Assembly: GCA_946887295.1 (NCBI GenBank) | Contig: CAMPKP010000024.1 | Span: 1-29,793 of the forward strand | Source of the DNA: an uncultured Gemmatimonadota bacterium | GTDB taxonomy: Bacteria; Gemmatimonadota; Gemmatimonadetes; Gemmatimonadales; GWC2-71-9 | Length of the DNA: 29,793 bases | Direction: 5' to 3' | Shown here: positions 22,251 through 29,793 of the stretch, one piece after another | Position numbering within the stretch: the stretch's first letter is position 1 | Layout: every line of letters starts with the position of its first letter | Notes under the pieces: model-generated | Told to the model about the DNA's origin: nothing | Database searches by the model: none | What the model saw: only the letters and a program-made list of their open reading frames with translations | Program-made: the position numbers and the translations under genes

Positions 22251-25200
22251 TCAGCGTCGGGTGGAATGGAAGGCGGTGGAGGCCGAGGCCTCCACCGGCT
22301 GGGGGAGGCGCCGAAGGTAGGTGGCGACCGCCTCCACGTCCAGGAGCCCCACCCGCTCGGTCGGCCGTCCCGTCAGCATCGCGAACCCGCCCGCGCCCCA
22401 GGCGGTGGAATCGTCGGTCGCCAGCGTGTAGCTGTCTTTCGGCCGCAGCTTGCGGCCGCCGGCGAGCGTGACTGCCTTCACCCGGTGGCCGGCCGCGGCG
22501 CGCGGGTCGTAGCGCACCTGGCCGCCGGCCAGATGCACCGTCGGTCCGCCAGGATCCTCGAGGGCGTGCTCGAGCAGGCTCTGGATCTGCGCGCCGGTCA
22601 GCGTCAGCCGCACCAGGTCCGAGCCCGCGGGCTCGATCTCCCGGAGTCTCGCCAGCGTCACCGGTCCTGCGGGAAGGTCGGCGCGAACGGACGTGTTCCG
22701 CACCAGGCCGAGATCCGCCCGCGCGAGATTTCTCCGGGCCTCGGCGAGCACGCCGCCGAGCGCGTCCCGGCTGCCCCCGCGGACGAGCGGGCGCTTGAGC
22801 TGGGCCAGCGGCCGCCGGGCGAGGCTGTCGCTCCGGCGCGCGAAGGTGTCGAGCGCGCCGGCGAGCGGCGTGCCGGCAGCCACCGCCGCGCTAGGCACCT
22901 CCGTCACCCGTACCCGCATCTCCAGGCCCCCCGCCGGAGTCTTCACCAGGTCGCCGACCGCGAGCGTCCGCGGACCCGCCGCGCTCACGAGCTGCACGCC
23001 CCCGATGCGAGTCGTAACGGCGTGGGCTCCGTCCCCTCCGAGAATGAGATCCACTCCGGTTCCCCGTAGCTCCTCGGCGAGGCGCACCAGCTCACCCTCG
23101 CAGCGAAGGCCCTCGCAGGCGGCGTCGGCATGCCCGATCAGAATGGTGAGCGCCGGCTTCGTCCGGCGAACCTCCGCGAGCGCGTCGTGCAGCCCCAGCT
23201 CGCCGGCACCGAAGCGCAGGCCCCGGGTCCGTTCGGCGGCCTGGCGGCTCTTGGTCTCCGGCGTGACGTAGCCCAGGACCGCGATCCGCAGCCCGGCGGT
23301 GTCGAGAATGCGGTAGGGCACGGCCCAGGAGGGGCGACCTCCCGTGGCGCTGTCGAAGACATTGGACGCGAGCCAGGGGTATGACGATGCGGTGATTCGG
23401 CCGCGGAGGGAGTCCAGCGTCCCGTCGAAGTCGCGCTCCGCCAGGGCGGACGCCGCGAATCCCATGCGGTTCATCACCGCCGCCGCCAGGCGGCTGCCGG
23501 CGGCGCCGCCTGCGTCGAGCCGAAGCGTGGGGCAGGCGCACTCGCCCCGCAGGCTGTCCATCGTCCGGTCGATCGCGCCCGCCGCAGTGCCCAGCGAGCC
23601 CTGCAGGCCGGCGGTGCCGAGGACCCGCAGCACGATCGTGTCGCTCGCCGAGCGGGGCAGCGGGGCCGGTGCGATGTCGTAGATCTCCCGCACCGCCATC
23701 GCCGAGACCTCGGGCACGATGCGCCACTCCGACGGGGCGATCGCCGCCGGGTCGAGCGGTGCGCGACGGACCTCCTGCTCCAGGAGGTCCTGCATCCGCT
23801 CGCCCTTGTCGTAGACCACGGGCGCGCGAATCACCATCGGGTAGCCTCCGGCCCCGGTCTGCCGATGGCTGTTGAGCGCCATGGTGAAGCTGTCCGTCGG
23901 CTCTACCGGCCGCCCGCCGACGGTGAGGCTGCGGATCCGGGTTCCGGGAGGCCGGCGGAGGTCCACCTCGTAGCGCGCTCCGCGTACGATGTCGTAGTCG
24001 TAGCCGGCCATCGACTCGTTGAGCGAGACCCGGCCGGCGGCGTCCACCCGGAAGTACCGCGCGCTCCGCTCGAGGTAGTCGCGAAGCTGCTGGCCGGTGA
24101 TCCGCACGGCACGAAGCGTGTTCTCGTAGGGATAGAGCCGGAGCAGGTCCCTGCGACGGATCGTATCGGCTTGGAACCCGCCCCGAAGATCGAAGACCGG
24201 GCCGGCGGCGAGCTGCGCGCCGGTGCGCCGCCGCTGGAGCTCGAGCACCCAGTCCAGAATGGCCGCCGGACCGGCCCGCGCGCCGGTCGCCGGCATCGCG
24301 GCGAGCGCCGCCCCGAGCGGCTCCCGCAGCCATGCGCGCACCGAGTCGTGGGCCGGCCGCAGCCGCTGCTCGACCAGCGCCGACGGAATCACGTCCCTGA
24401 GCGCCACCTGCTCCGCCCGCATGCGCGCCACGCCCCACCGGCCGCCTCGAGGACGGACCATGTGCACGTGCACCACCGCGAGGGATGCCGCGAAGGGCCG
24501 GGGCTGCACGAACCGGACGCCGCCGATCGTCGAATCACCGATCTCTCCGTGCGAGTGGCCCACCACCACGAGGTCGGGCCGCACGGAGAGGGAGGCGAAC
24601 GTCCCCGAGACGTGCTCCCCACCGACACCCGTCGTGTCGTAGGTCGATCCTCCGGCGAGGCCGCTGTGCGACAGCGCCACCACCAGATCCGAGGACCGCC
24701 GCATCGCCTCGAACGTGCGCGCGGCCGATTCCTCGATGCGGCCCACTCGGAGCTTGCCCGCGAGCCGGTCGCGGTCCCAGACATTGGTGCCCGGGGTGGT
24801 GAAGCCGGTGACGCTCACGCGGATGGGCCCGCGGCGCAACACCCGGAACGGACTCAGCAGCAGGCTGTCGCCCGGCTGGACATACACGTTGGCGCTGACG
24901 TACGGGAAGGCCGCATCCTTGAGAGCGCGCTCCAGCTCCGGCACGCCCCAGTCGAAGTCGTGGTTGCCGGGCGTCGCGGCATCGTAGCCGGCGAGGTTCA
25001 TGGCCTCGACGATCGGGTTCGGCCCCCGGCGTCCCGGGCGCGCGTGGTACGCGGCGAAGGGATTGCCCTGGAGCATGTCGCCCGCGTCGAGCACCACCAC
25101 CTCTCCGGGGTAGGCGCGGCGGAGCGAGTCCACCACCGTGGCCAGCCGGGTCAGCCCGACCGGGGCGGCGCCGTCTCCCAGGTAGTCCCACGCGGTGGCG

Positions 25201-25295
25201 CGGCCGTGCACGTCGGTCGTGGCGACGAGCACGACGTGGGCGGTGTCCGGAGCTTGAGCGAGGGCGAGTGATGCTAGGAAGAGAAGCGAGAACAT
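22251..25295 (-). CDS. Secreted tandem 5'-nucleotidase: active module plus degenerate module
   Basis: A 1014-residue exported protein, about twice the length of UshA-type 5'-nucleotidases. After a short signal peptide (1-14) the first module has the full metallophosphoesterase set: D28-x-H30, D73 in D-A-G-D, N111-H112 in G-N-H-D-F-D, H210 in L-S-H-S-G and H246-x-H248 in G-H-S-H-G. Its C-terminal nucleotide-binding domain runs to about 527. A second copy follows from about 550, with a phosphoesterase-like part lacking these ligands (G-T-A-G-L-Q-G, D-A-G-G, E-R-D-F-D, G-G-D-G-A-H) and a better-kept substrate domain (G-A-G-G-F-A-M-L near 967-974). The likely task is removing phosphate from nucleotides outside the cytoplasm. 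It heads the nucleoside operon and has a TATATT box eight bases before its ATG. Confidence 0.88.
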   Translation of the reverse strand: MFSLLFLASLALAQAPDTAHVVLVATTDVHGRATAWDYLGDGAAPVGLTRLATVVDSLRRAYPGEVVVLDAGDMLQGNPFAAYHARPGRRGPNPIVEAMNLAGYDAATPGNHDFDWGVPELERALKDAAFPYVSANVYVQPGDSLLLSPFRVLRRGPIRVSVTGFTTPGTNVWDRDRLAGKLRVGRIEESAARTFEAMRRSSDLVVALSHSGLAGGSTYDTTGVGGEHVSGTFASLSVRPDLVVVGHSHGEIGDSTIGGVRFVQPRPFAASLAVVHVHMVRPRGGRWGVARMRAEQVALRDVIPSALVEQRLRPAHDSVRAWLREPLGAALAAMPATGARAGPAAILDWVLELQRRRTGAQLAAGPVFDLRGGFQADTIRRRDLLRLYPYENTLRAVRITGQQLRDYLERSARYFRVDAAGRVSLNESMAGYDYDIVRGARYEVDLRRPPGTRIRSLTVGGRPVEPTDSFTMALNSHRQTGAGGYPMVIRAPVVYDKGERMQDLLEQEVRRAPLDPAAIAPSEWRIVPEVSAMAVREIYDIAPAPLPRSASDTIVLRVLGTAGLQGSLGTAAGAIDRTMDSLRGECACPTLRLDAGGAAGSRLAAAVMNRMGFAASALAERDFDGTLDSLRGRITASSYPWLASNVFDSATGGRPSWAVPYRILDTAGLRIAVLGYVTPETKSRQAAERTRGLRFGAGELGLHDALAEVRRTKPALTILIGHADAACEGLRCEGELVRLAEELRGTGVDLILGGDGAHAVTTRIGGVQLVSAAGPRTLAVGDLVKTPAGGLEMRVRVTEVPSAAVAAGTPLAGALDTFARRSDSLARRPLAQLKRPLVRGGSRDALGGVLAEARRNLARADLGLVRNTSVRADLPAGPVTLARLREIEPAGSDLVRLTLTGAQIQSLLEHALEDPGGPTVHLAGGQVRYDPRAAAGHRVKAVTLAGGRKLRPKDSYTLATDDSTAWGAGGFAMLTGRPTERVGLLDVEAVATYLRRLPQPVEASASTAFHSTRR

Positions 25296-25303
25296 CGCGG
25301 GGG

Positions 25304-25309
25304 AATATA
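25304..25309 (-). promoter_or_regulatory. Candidate -10 box of the nucleoside operon
   Basis: TATATT on the minus strand ends eight bases before the nucleotidase ATG, separated by CCCCCGCG. No good -35 is found at 17 bases. Transcription would start at or next to the start codon. Confidence 0.4.
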
Positions 25310-25382
25310 GGCAGGACGACAGGTCGGCGGGCCGCGGGGCCGCGGGGTCGCGGCAGGACGAAGCCTCTGCGCTGCCCGGGCT

Positions 25383-26732
25383 CTAGGCCGCCGGCTGCTC
25401 GACGCCGCGGGGTAGCGGCACCAGGAACTGGAGCTTGCCGTTGGGGGCCATCGGGATCTGGTCCACGATCTCTATGGCGATCTCGAAGTCGCCGCCGACG
25501 CTGGACTCGACGATCTCTGTCAGCGTCTCCCGCTGCACCTCCGAGGGCGGCCGGCGCGCGTCCACCAGGAAGCGCAGGTGGCGGCCCGGCTCCTCGCGAA
25601 CCTGGAACCGCCGCACCCAGGTGTGCGCGGCGGCCCGGCCGAAGAGACTGGTGATGAGGGGAGTGGTGATCAGCGCGCCGCTGGGTCGCCGGATGGCGTG
25701 GGCGGTCCGCCCATGAACCCGCGTCAGCAGACCGAGACCGCGTCCGCACTCACAGGATTGCGGCAGCCGTGCCGCCATGTCGCCCATCCGGTATCTGATC
25801 AGAGGCATGGACGTGAGGCCCAGGCTGGTCACCACCAGCTCGCCGAGCGTGCCCGCCGGCACCGGCGTGCCCGCCGGATCCACAACCTCGACCACGAAGG
25901 CGTCGTCGTTCACGTGGAGCACGTCGCGCCGCACGGGACACGACCAGGCGAGGACTCCGAACTCGTTGGTGACGTACACGTCCACCGCCGGAGCGTGAAA
26001 GGCCTCCTCGGCCAGCTCGAGGCAGCGGTCGGTGACCTCCATCGCCGTGCAGAATACCGCGCGCGGCGGCTGCACCTGCGCCCCGCTCGCCAGGACATGC
26101 TCCGCGAGCGCCTCGATGGCGCCGGCATACCCCGTGAGAATGGGTGGCGACATCTCGCGGACCCGTCGCAGCACCTGTTCCGGCGGCGCGTCCGATGCCA
26201 GCCGCTCGATCCGGGGCAGCACGCCCATGCGGCGCAGGAACGTGATGGGGCCGGCCCGGTCGGGCTTGTCCACCCTCGCGACGTTGATCTGCGAGTCCCA
26301 CGCCTTGCAGCCGTACGCCGAATAGACCCGCCACCAGCGGGCGGAGTATTCCGCCTCCTCCGCCCGGTGACGCAGGAACCGACCCGGTGTGCCCGTGGAT
26401 CCCGATGTCGTCACGCTGATCAGACCGTCCCGGTCCACCGTCAGGAAGGCATCCAGGCCGTGCCGCGTGATCACCCCTCGATCGAGCAGCGGAAGCCGCG
26501 TGATCTGGTCGAGCTCGAGCCCGCCGGGATCGGTGATGCCGGCATCGCGCAGCACCGCGCTGTAATAGCGGGTCCGGGCGGCCGCCGCCAGCACCTGACG
26601 GAGACGCACCTGGCGCCGCACGGCGAGCTCATCGGGGGGGAGCCACTGATCCTTCTCGACCCGCAAGGAGGTCTGCAGCAGACCGGAGACTGCCGTGAAG
26701 GGACCGGAAGATGTAAGAAGCGGGAAGGCCAT
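25383..26732 (-). CDS. PaaK/CapK-like adenylate-forming enzyme
   Basis: A 449-residue member of the phenylacetate-CoA ligase-like family, which activates a carboxylic acid with ATP. The ATP-binding motif T-T-S-G-S-T-G-T-P-G is at 108-117. A later Y-R-M-G-D-M-A segment binds the adenylate ribose, and P-N-G-K-L near the C-terminus supplies the usual catalytic lysine. C-E-C-G-R-G resembles the Cys pair often seen in this family. The acid substrate cannot be inferred, and no related pathway genes are adjacent. The ATG at 26732 was chosen because the 80 residues upstream in the open frame are not protein-like, although no ribosome-binding site is visible. The nucleotidase starts 87 bases after its stop. 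Confidence 0.8.
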   Translation of the reverse strand: MAFPLLTSSGPFTAVSGLLQTSLRVEKDQWLPPDELAVRRQVRLRQVLAAAARTRYYSAVLRDAGITDPGGLELDQITRLPLLDRGVITRHGLDAFLTVDRDGLISVTTSGSTGTPGRFLRHRAEEAEYSARWWRVYSAYGCKAWDSQINVARVDKPDRAGPITFLRRMGVLPRIERLASDAPPEQVLRRVREMSPPILTGYAGAIEALAEHVLASGAQVQPPRAVFCTAMEVTDRCLELAEEAFHAPAVDVYVTNEFGVLAWSCPVRRDVLHVNDDAFVVEVVDPAGTPVPAGTLGELVVTSLGLTSMPLIRYRMGDMAARLPQSCECGRGLGLLTRVHGRTAHAIRRPSGALITTPLITSLFGRAAAHTWVRRFQVREEPGRHLRFLVDARRPPSEVQRETLTEIVESSVGGDFEIAIEIVDQIPMAPNGKLQFLVPLPRGVEQPAA

Positions 26733-27104
26733 GACCGGCTGCGTTGCAAATGCGGGTCCCCGGCAAGTCGACAGGAGCCGCAGGGCTTCGTCGCAATGCA
26801 ACTTCTTGCGGACCGCGCCTGCCTCCCCGGCACCCTGAGCGGCGACTCCCCTGGGACCCGTTCCACGGCGGGCGAGCGGAAGCCGTTCAGGAACCGCGAG
26901 ATGGACGTATCCGGCAGGATGGAGCTCGGTGCCGCGGTCGGTCGGCGTCGAGTGGCTCGGGTGCAGTCTCATTCACCCTGGGAGGAACGGCCGCCTTCCC
27001 TGCGGGGGAGGCCCGCCCGCTCTCCGCTGGTCACCCGTCTCGTGCGACCGAACCCGATGCGCGCTCCGCTTGCAGGTTGCAGCGGCCGCTGGTCGAAATG
27101 CGGC
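26733..27104. other. 372-base gap with no recognisable gene
   Basis: The stretch between the PaaK-like start and the carbonic anhydrase stop holds only open frames without family features. It contains a perfect 12-bp palindrome, CAGCGGCCGCTG (27080-27091), just after the carbonic anhydrase stop but with no T-run. It also has an imperfect inverted repeat, GTTGCAAATGCG near 26742 and CGCAATGCAAC near 26790, just upstream of the PaaK-like gene, which might be a regulator site. Confidence 0.5.
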
Positions 27105-27725
27105 TTAAGAAGCGCCATCGAAGAACTGGACGACCCCCGTCTCCAGCGAGTACTCCGCCCCGACGACGCGCAATCCTTCATCCTGAATCAGCTGCTCCAG
27201 GACCTGGGAGCCGTGCCGGAGATGATTCACCGAGGCGCGGATGTTGGCCCGGACGCCGTGCGTCACCAGCGCCGCCGGGTCGTGCCTGAGTTCGGTGGCC
27301 AGCAGCGCCTCGACCGAAGGACGCACGCGGTCTACGATAGCCCGCAGGTTGCGGGACTGGTTCTCGGTCGGCCGCTGGAGCTCCTCCAGTGTCGCGACGA
27401 CGGCGCCGCACTGGGAGTGGCCCAGCACCACCACCAGCCGAGTGTCGTAGCGCGCGGCCGCGAACTCGACGCTGCCTACCTGCGAAGGCGCGACGATGTT
27501 CCCCGCGACGCGGATCACGAACAGGTCGCCCAGACCCTGGTCGAACACGATCTCCGCTGGAACGCGGGAGTCGGAGCACCCGAGAATGATCGCGAACGGC
27601 TGCTGTCCCGCGGCCACCTCGGCGCGCCGGCTGTTGCCGGTGAACGCGGCTGCCCCCCGGGTGTCGGAGGCGAACCGGAGATTCCCCTCCCGCAAACGCT
27701 CGAGTGCTTCATGCGCCGGAATCAT
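27105..27725 (-). CDS. Beta-class carbonic anhydrase
   Basis: A 206-residue zinc enzyme interconverting CO2 and bicarbonate. Zinc ligands Cys50, His103 and Cys106 are in G-C-S-D-S-R and G-H-S-Q-C-G-A-V, and the Asp52-Arg54 dyad is intact. There is no signal peptide, so it is cytoplasmic. The ATG at 27725 fits the family N-terminus (E-A-L-E-R-L-R-E-G-N-L-R-F), and TATGGT lies six bases upstream. Length and motifs are normal. It stands alone and is divergent from the ArsR-PhoB-PhoR unit. Confidence 0.95.
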   Translation of the reverse strand: MIPAHEALERLREGNLRFASDTRGAAAFTGNSRRAEVAAGQQPFAIILGCSDSRVPAEIVFDQGLGDLFVIRVAGNIVAPSQVGSVEFAAARYDTRLVVVLGHSQCGAVVATLEELQRPTENQSRNLRAIVDRVRPSVEALLATELRHDPAALVTHGVRANIRASVNHLRHGSQVLEQLIQDEGLRVVGAEYSLETGVVQFFDGAS

Positions 27726-27731
27726 TGACCT

Positions 27732-27737
27732 ACCATA
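27732..27737 (-). promoter_or_regulatory. Candidate -10 box of the carbonic anhydrase gene
   Basis: TATGGT on the minus strand ends six bases before the ATG at 27725. No convincing -35 is present at the usual distance. Confidence 0.35.
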
Positions 27738-27762
27738 GCCCGGGTCCCGGCCCCCACGCCAG

Positions 27763-27797
27763 AAGGCCGGCCGAGTTGCCTTCGGGCTGCCGGCCTT
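27763..27797. repeat. 9-bp inverted repeat in the carbonic anhydrase/ArsR divergent gap
   Basis: AAGGCCGGC (27763-27771) pairs perfectly with GCCGGCCTT (27789-27797) across a 17-base loop. It lies between two divergent starts. It has no T-run on either side, so it is not a typical terminator; it may be a regulator site or a chance GC-rich palindrome. Confidence 0.35.
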
Positions 27798-27879
27798 GGA
27801 TCCGGCTCTCCGCTCTCGACGACTTACACTGATGCCGTCCACGCGCCGCCGCCGCCGAGGCTTCCCCGCGTGGGCAGCC

Positions 27880-27902
27880 ATATATATGTTGACGCGCATA
27901 TG
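27880..27902 (+). promoter_or_regulatory. AT-rich palindromic operator/promoter at the arsR-like start
   Basis: CATATATATG (27880-27889) is a perfect palindrome in otherwise very GC-rich DNA. A second half-site, CATATG (27897-27902), overlaps the ATG at 27900. TATGTT (27885-27890) within it would be a -10 box nine bases before the start. The arrangement suits autorepression by the ArsR-type protein encoded just downstream, as is common in that family. Confidence 0.4.
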
Positions 27903-28298
27903 AGCGCCCCGTCGGCCACCGATATCCTCCTCACCGTCGCGGAGCCCACACGGCTGCGGATCCTGAACTGCCTGGCCGCCGCACCGCTGTTCGTCTCCGA
28001 CCTGCAGGACGTACTCGACCTGCCCCAACCCACCGTCTCTCGCCACCTCCAGGTGCTCCGGAGGGCGGAGCTGGTGCGGGACACCCCGATCGCCCAGTTC
28101 GTGCTCTACCGTCTCCGCCGCGATGCCGGTGTGCCGGGCCGCCTCCTGTCGGCGATCCTCGACGCAGTGATCCAGGACGACGCGGACATGCGGGGCGAGC
28201 GCGAGCGGGCCGCGCAACGGAGCCGGTCGCATACCTACGGCCGAGTGCAGGAGCCGCAGGCCATCCGGGCGCTGGCCCGCTCCAAGAGAGCGACATGA
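27900..28298 (+). CDS. ArsR-family winged-helix regulator
   Basis: A 132-residue DNA-binding protein with the ArsR pattern: P-T-R-L-R-I-L-N-C-L in the first helices, then the helix-turn-helix (about 38-60) S-D-L-Q-D-V-L-D-L-P-Q-P-T-V-S-R-H-L, then the wing. It lacks the Cys-x-Cys motif of arsenic/cadmium sensors in the recognition region, so it is probably not a classical metal sensor. A basic, Arg-rich tail of about 40 residues follows. An upstream GTG at 27870 is possible, but the ATG at 27900 is preferred because it begins the conserved region. Its stop overlaps the next start (ATGA), tying it to the PhoB/PhoR-like pair. Confidence 0.85.
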   Translation: MSAPSATDILLTVAEPTRLRILNCLAAAPLFVSDLQDVLDLPQPTVSRHLQVLRRAELVRDTPIAQFVLYRLRRDAGVPGRLLSAILDAVIQDDADMRGERERAAQRSRSHTYGRVQEPQAIRALARSKRAT

Positions 28299-29002
28299 CG
28301 CAACGCATTCTCGTGGTGGACGACGAGCCCGACATCACGGCGCTCGTGGCGTATCACCTCGCAAGGGCGGGGTTCCGCGTCTCCACCGCGGCCAACGGGC
28401 CCGACGCCCTCCGTGCCGCCCGGGAGGAGAAGCCCGACATCGTGATCCTCGATCTGATGCTCCCCGGCATCTCGGGCTACGACATCCTGGCCGAGCTGCG
28501 CAAGCGGGACGAGACGAAGGACGTCGGCGTCATCCTGCTCACCGCCCGGCGCGAGGAGACCGACCGGATCCGCGGGCTGTCGCTCGGGGCCGACGATTAT
28601 CTGACCAAGCCGTTCTCGCCCCAGGAGCTCTCGCTCCGGGTGCGGGGGCTGCTTCGGCGACTCGGCTCGCCGCCGGTCACCGCCGGCTCCACCCTGGCGG
28701 CGGGCCCCATTTCGATCGACCGCTCGGCCCACCGGGCGACGGTGAGCGGCGAGGAGCTCAGCCTCACCGCCACGGAGTACAAGCTCCTCCTGACCCTGGT
28801 GGAGCGCCGCGGCCGGGTGCAGACCCGTCCCCAGCTTCTGGAGACGGTCTGGCAGGCGCAGCCGGACATTCAGACCCGCACGGTGGACATGCACGTGCAG
28901 CGGCTCCGCACCAAGCTGGGCGACGCCGGCAAGATGATCGAGACGGTCCGCGGTTTCGGCTACCGGTTCAAGGGGACGGAGCGAGGGGCGCGCACCCGGT
29001 GA
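28295..29002 (+). CDS. OmpR/PhoB-type response regulator
   Basis: A 235-residue two-domain regulator. The receiver (1-120) has D9/D10, phospho-acceptor D53, T83 and K105 in T-K-P-F. The C-terminal winged helix (about 130-230) shows L-T-A-T-E-Y-K-L-L, the R-T-V-D-M-H-V-Q-R-L-R-T-K-L recognition helix and V-R-G-F-G-Y-R-F. It overlaps both neighbours (ATGA upstream, GTGA downstream), so regulator and kinase are translationally coupled. Similarity and partner suggest phosphate sensing, but no pst or phoU gene is visible in the window to prove it. Confidence 0.93.
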   Translation: MTQRILVVDDEPDITALVAYHLARAGFRVSTAANGPDALRAAREEKPDIVILDLMLPGISGYDILAELRKRDETKDVGVILLTARREETDRIRGLSLGADDYLTKPFSPQELSLRVRGLLRRLGSPPVTAGSTLAAGPISIDRSAHRATVSGEELSLTATEYKLLLTLVERRGRVQTRPQLLETVWQAQPDIQTRTVDMHVQRLRTKLGDAGKMIETVRGFGYRFKGTERGARTR

Positions 29003-29793
29003 CCTTCGCCACCCGGCTGGTCGCGGGCACACTGCTGGTTCTGGTGGCGGGGGTGGCGGTCCTGCTGTTCGCCTCCGAGCGCTCGCTCCGCCGCGATCTG
29101 GTGGGCGACGTCGAGCGCTCACTGGAGCGCGAGGCCGGGCTCATCCGGGAGGCGCTCTCCGCGGATTCCACGACGTGGGGCGAGAGCCTTCGGCGCCTCT
29201 CGGCCGGGACCCAGCGACGCATCACCCTGGTGGACGCAGCCGGACGAGTGCGCGCCGACAGCGACTTTCCGCCGGGCCCGCTTCCCGCCATCGAGGGCCA
29301 TCTCGACCGGCCCGAGATCCGCGCGGCGCTCGCCGGGAGGACCGGCATCGCCACTCGCATGAGCGAGACGGTAGGCCGCACGCTCCTGTACGTGGCGGTG
29401 CCGGGCGGGCCCGGCGCGATCCGGGTCGCCGCGGACCTGAGCCAGGTGGACGAGGTCGTCCACCGAGCCCAGGGCGCGGTGGCGGGCGCGGCCCTGCTCG
29501 CCCTGCTGGTGGGAACGATTCTGGCCCTGGTCGCGGGTCGCTCGATCGCGCGGCCGCTGACCGCCATCACCGCCGCGGCCCGGGCCATCGCCGCCGGCTC
29601 CCCGCCGCGGTTCCCCCGGTCCGGCGTGCCCGACATCGACGCGCTGGTCCAGGCGCTCCGCCAGATGCACCGGCAGCTCGCCGATCGGTTCGACGACCTC
29701 CGGCGGGAGCAGGCCGAGACCGCCGCGCTGGTGGAATCCATGGTCGAGGGCGTGATCGCGGCGGACGAGCGGGGCCGCATCACCACCGCCAAC
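28999..29793 (+). CDS. PhoR-like sensor histidine kinase, N-terminal part (runs off the right edge)
   Basis: GTG at 28999 overlaps the stop of the response regulator gene (GTGA) and the frame stays open to the window end, giving 265 residues. A membrane helix (about 5-25) is followed by a periplasmic sensor region of about 130 residues containing R-I-T-L-V-D-A-A-G-R-V. A second membrane helix (about 160-180), a HAMP linker starting at R-S-I-A-R-P-L-T, and the beginning of a PAS domain (V-E-S-M-V-E-G-V-I-A-A-D) complete what is seen. The order matches PhoR. The histidine and ATPase domains lie beyond the window. Confidence 0.88.
   Translation, partial: MTFATRLVAGTLLVLVAGVAVLLFASERSLRRDLVGDVERSLEREAGLIREALSADSTTWGESLRRLSAGTQRRITLVDAAGRVRADSDFPPGPLPAIEGHLDRPEIRAALAGRTGIATRMSETVGRTLLYVAVPGGPGAIRVAADLSQVDEVVHRAQGAVAGAALLALLVGTILALVAGRSIARPLTAITAAARAIAAGSPPRFPRSGVPDIDALVQALRQMHRQLADRFDDLRREQAETAALVESMVEGVIAADERGRITTAN

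Noticed and set aside
26733..26972. 80-residue N-terminal extension of the PaaK-like protein
   Set aside because: The family N-terminus starts at the ATG at 26732; the upstream residues are low-complexity and not family-like.
27841..27858. GCC-repeat tract near 27846-27856
   Set aside because: Only a few repeats in GC-rich DNA; too short to call a microsatellite or functional element.

Overview
The window is a dense, GC-rich bacterial chromosomal segment with no insertion sequence, phage gene, CRISPR array or integrase. Several things suggest a diderm, probably a member of Gemmatimonadota or a neighbouring GC-rich phylum: outer-membrane and lipoprotein genes, many signal peptides ending in A-Q, the conserved ffh-rpsP-rimM-trmD-rplS-rnhB block, and probable leaderless promoters. 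The phylum is an inference from style and gene content; no marker was searched.

Layout, left to right. 1-159 is the 5' end of a lipoprotein gene (minus), followed by tRNA-Lys(UUU) (minus). 523-1487 holds two convergent single-domain response regulators, one of them with Glu at the phospho-acceptor position. 1735-4074 is a secreted M1 aminopeptidase with C-terminal HEAT-like repeats. Divergent from it, 4139-7881 is a probable zinc/manganese acquisition cluster: a small His/Cys-rich membrane-anchored protein, an outer-membrane beta-barrel, a ZnuA-like binding protein and a ZnuB-like permease. No ATPase gene is present. 7888-11840 (minus) is the SRP/ribosomal protein S16-L19 block ending in rnhB. 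11908-14765 (plus) is a pair of overlapping DUF445 membrane proteins.

14768-17947 (minus) is a three-gene unit: an RNA 2'-O-methyltransferase, a prepilin peptidase with a large extra membrane insertion, and a HExxH lipoprotein. thiD follows on plus. 18764-25295 (minus) is a nucleoside salvage operon: a secreted tandem 5'-nucleotidase, a small beta-grasp-like protein, adenosine deaminase, a NupC-type nucleoside transporter and purine nucleoside phosphorylase. The proposed path is extracellular nucleotide to nucleoside, import, deamination of adenosine to inosine, then phosphorolysis. 25383-26732 is a PaaK/CapK-like adenylate-forming enzyme and 27105-27725 a beta-carbonic anhydrase, both minus. 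27900 to the end is an ArsR-type regulator, a PhoB-like regulator and a PhoR-like kinase cut by the window edge.

Regulatory style. Several transcription-unit starts carry a TANNNT box only 6-9 bases before the start codon (ffh, the DUF445 pair, the 4139 gene, the nucleotidase, carbonic anhydrase, ArsR), which suggests leaderless or nearly leaderless mRNAs. Within operons, start and stop codons overlap (ATGA, GTGA, TGATG). Four convergent gene pairs are separated by only 2-9 bases, leaving no room for ordinary terminators.
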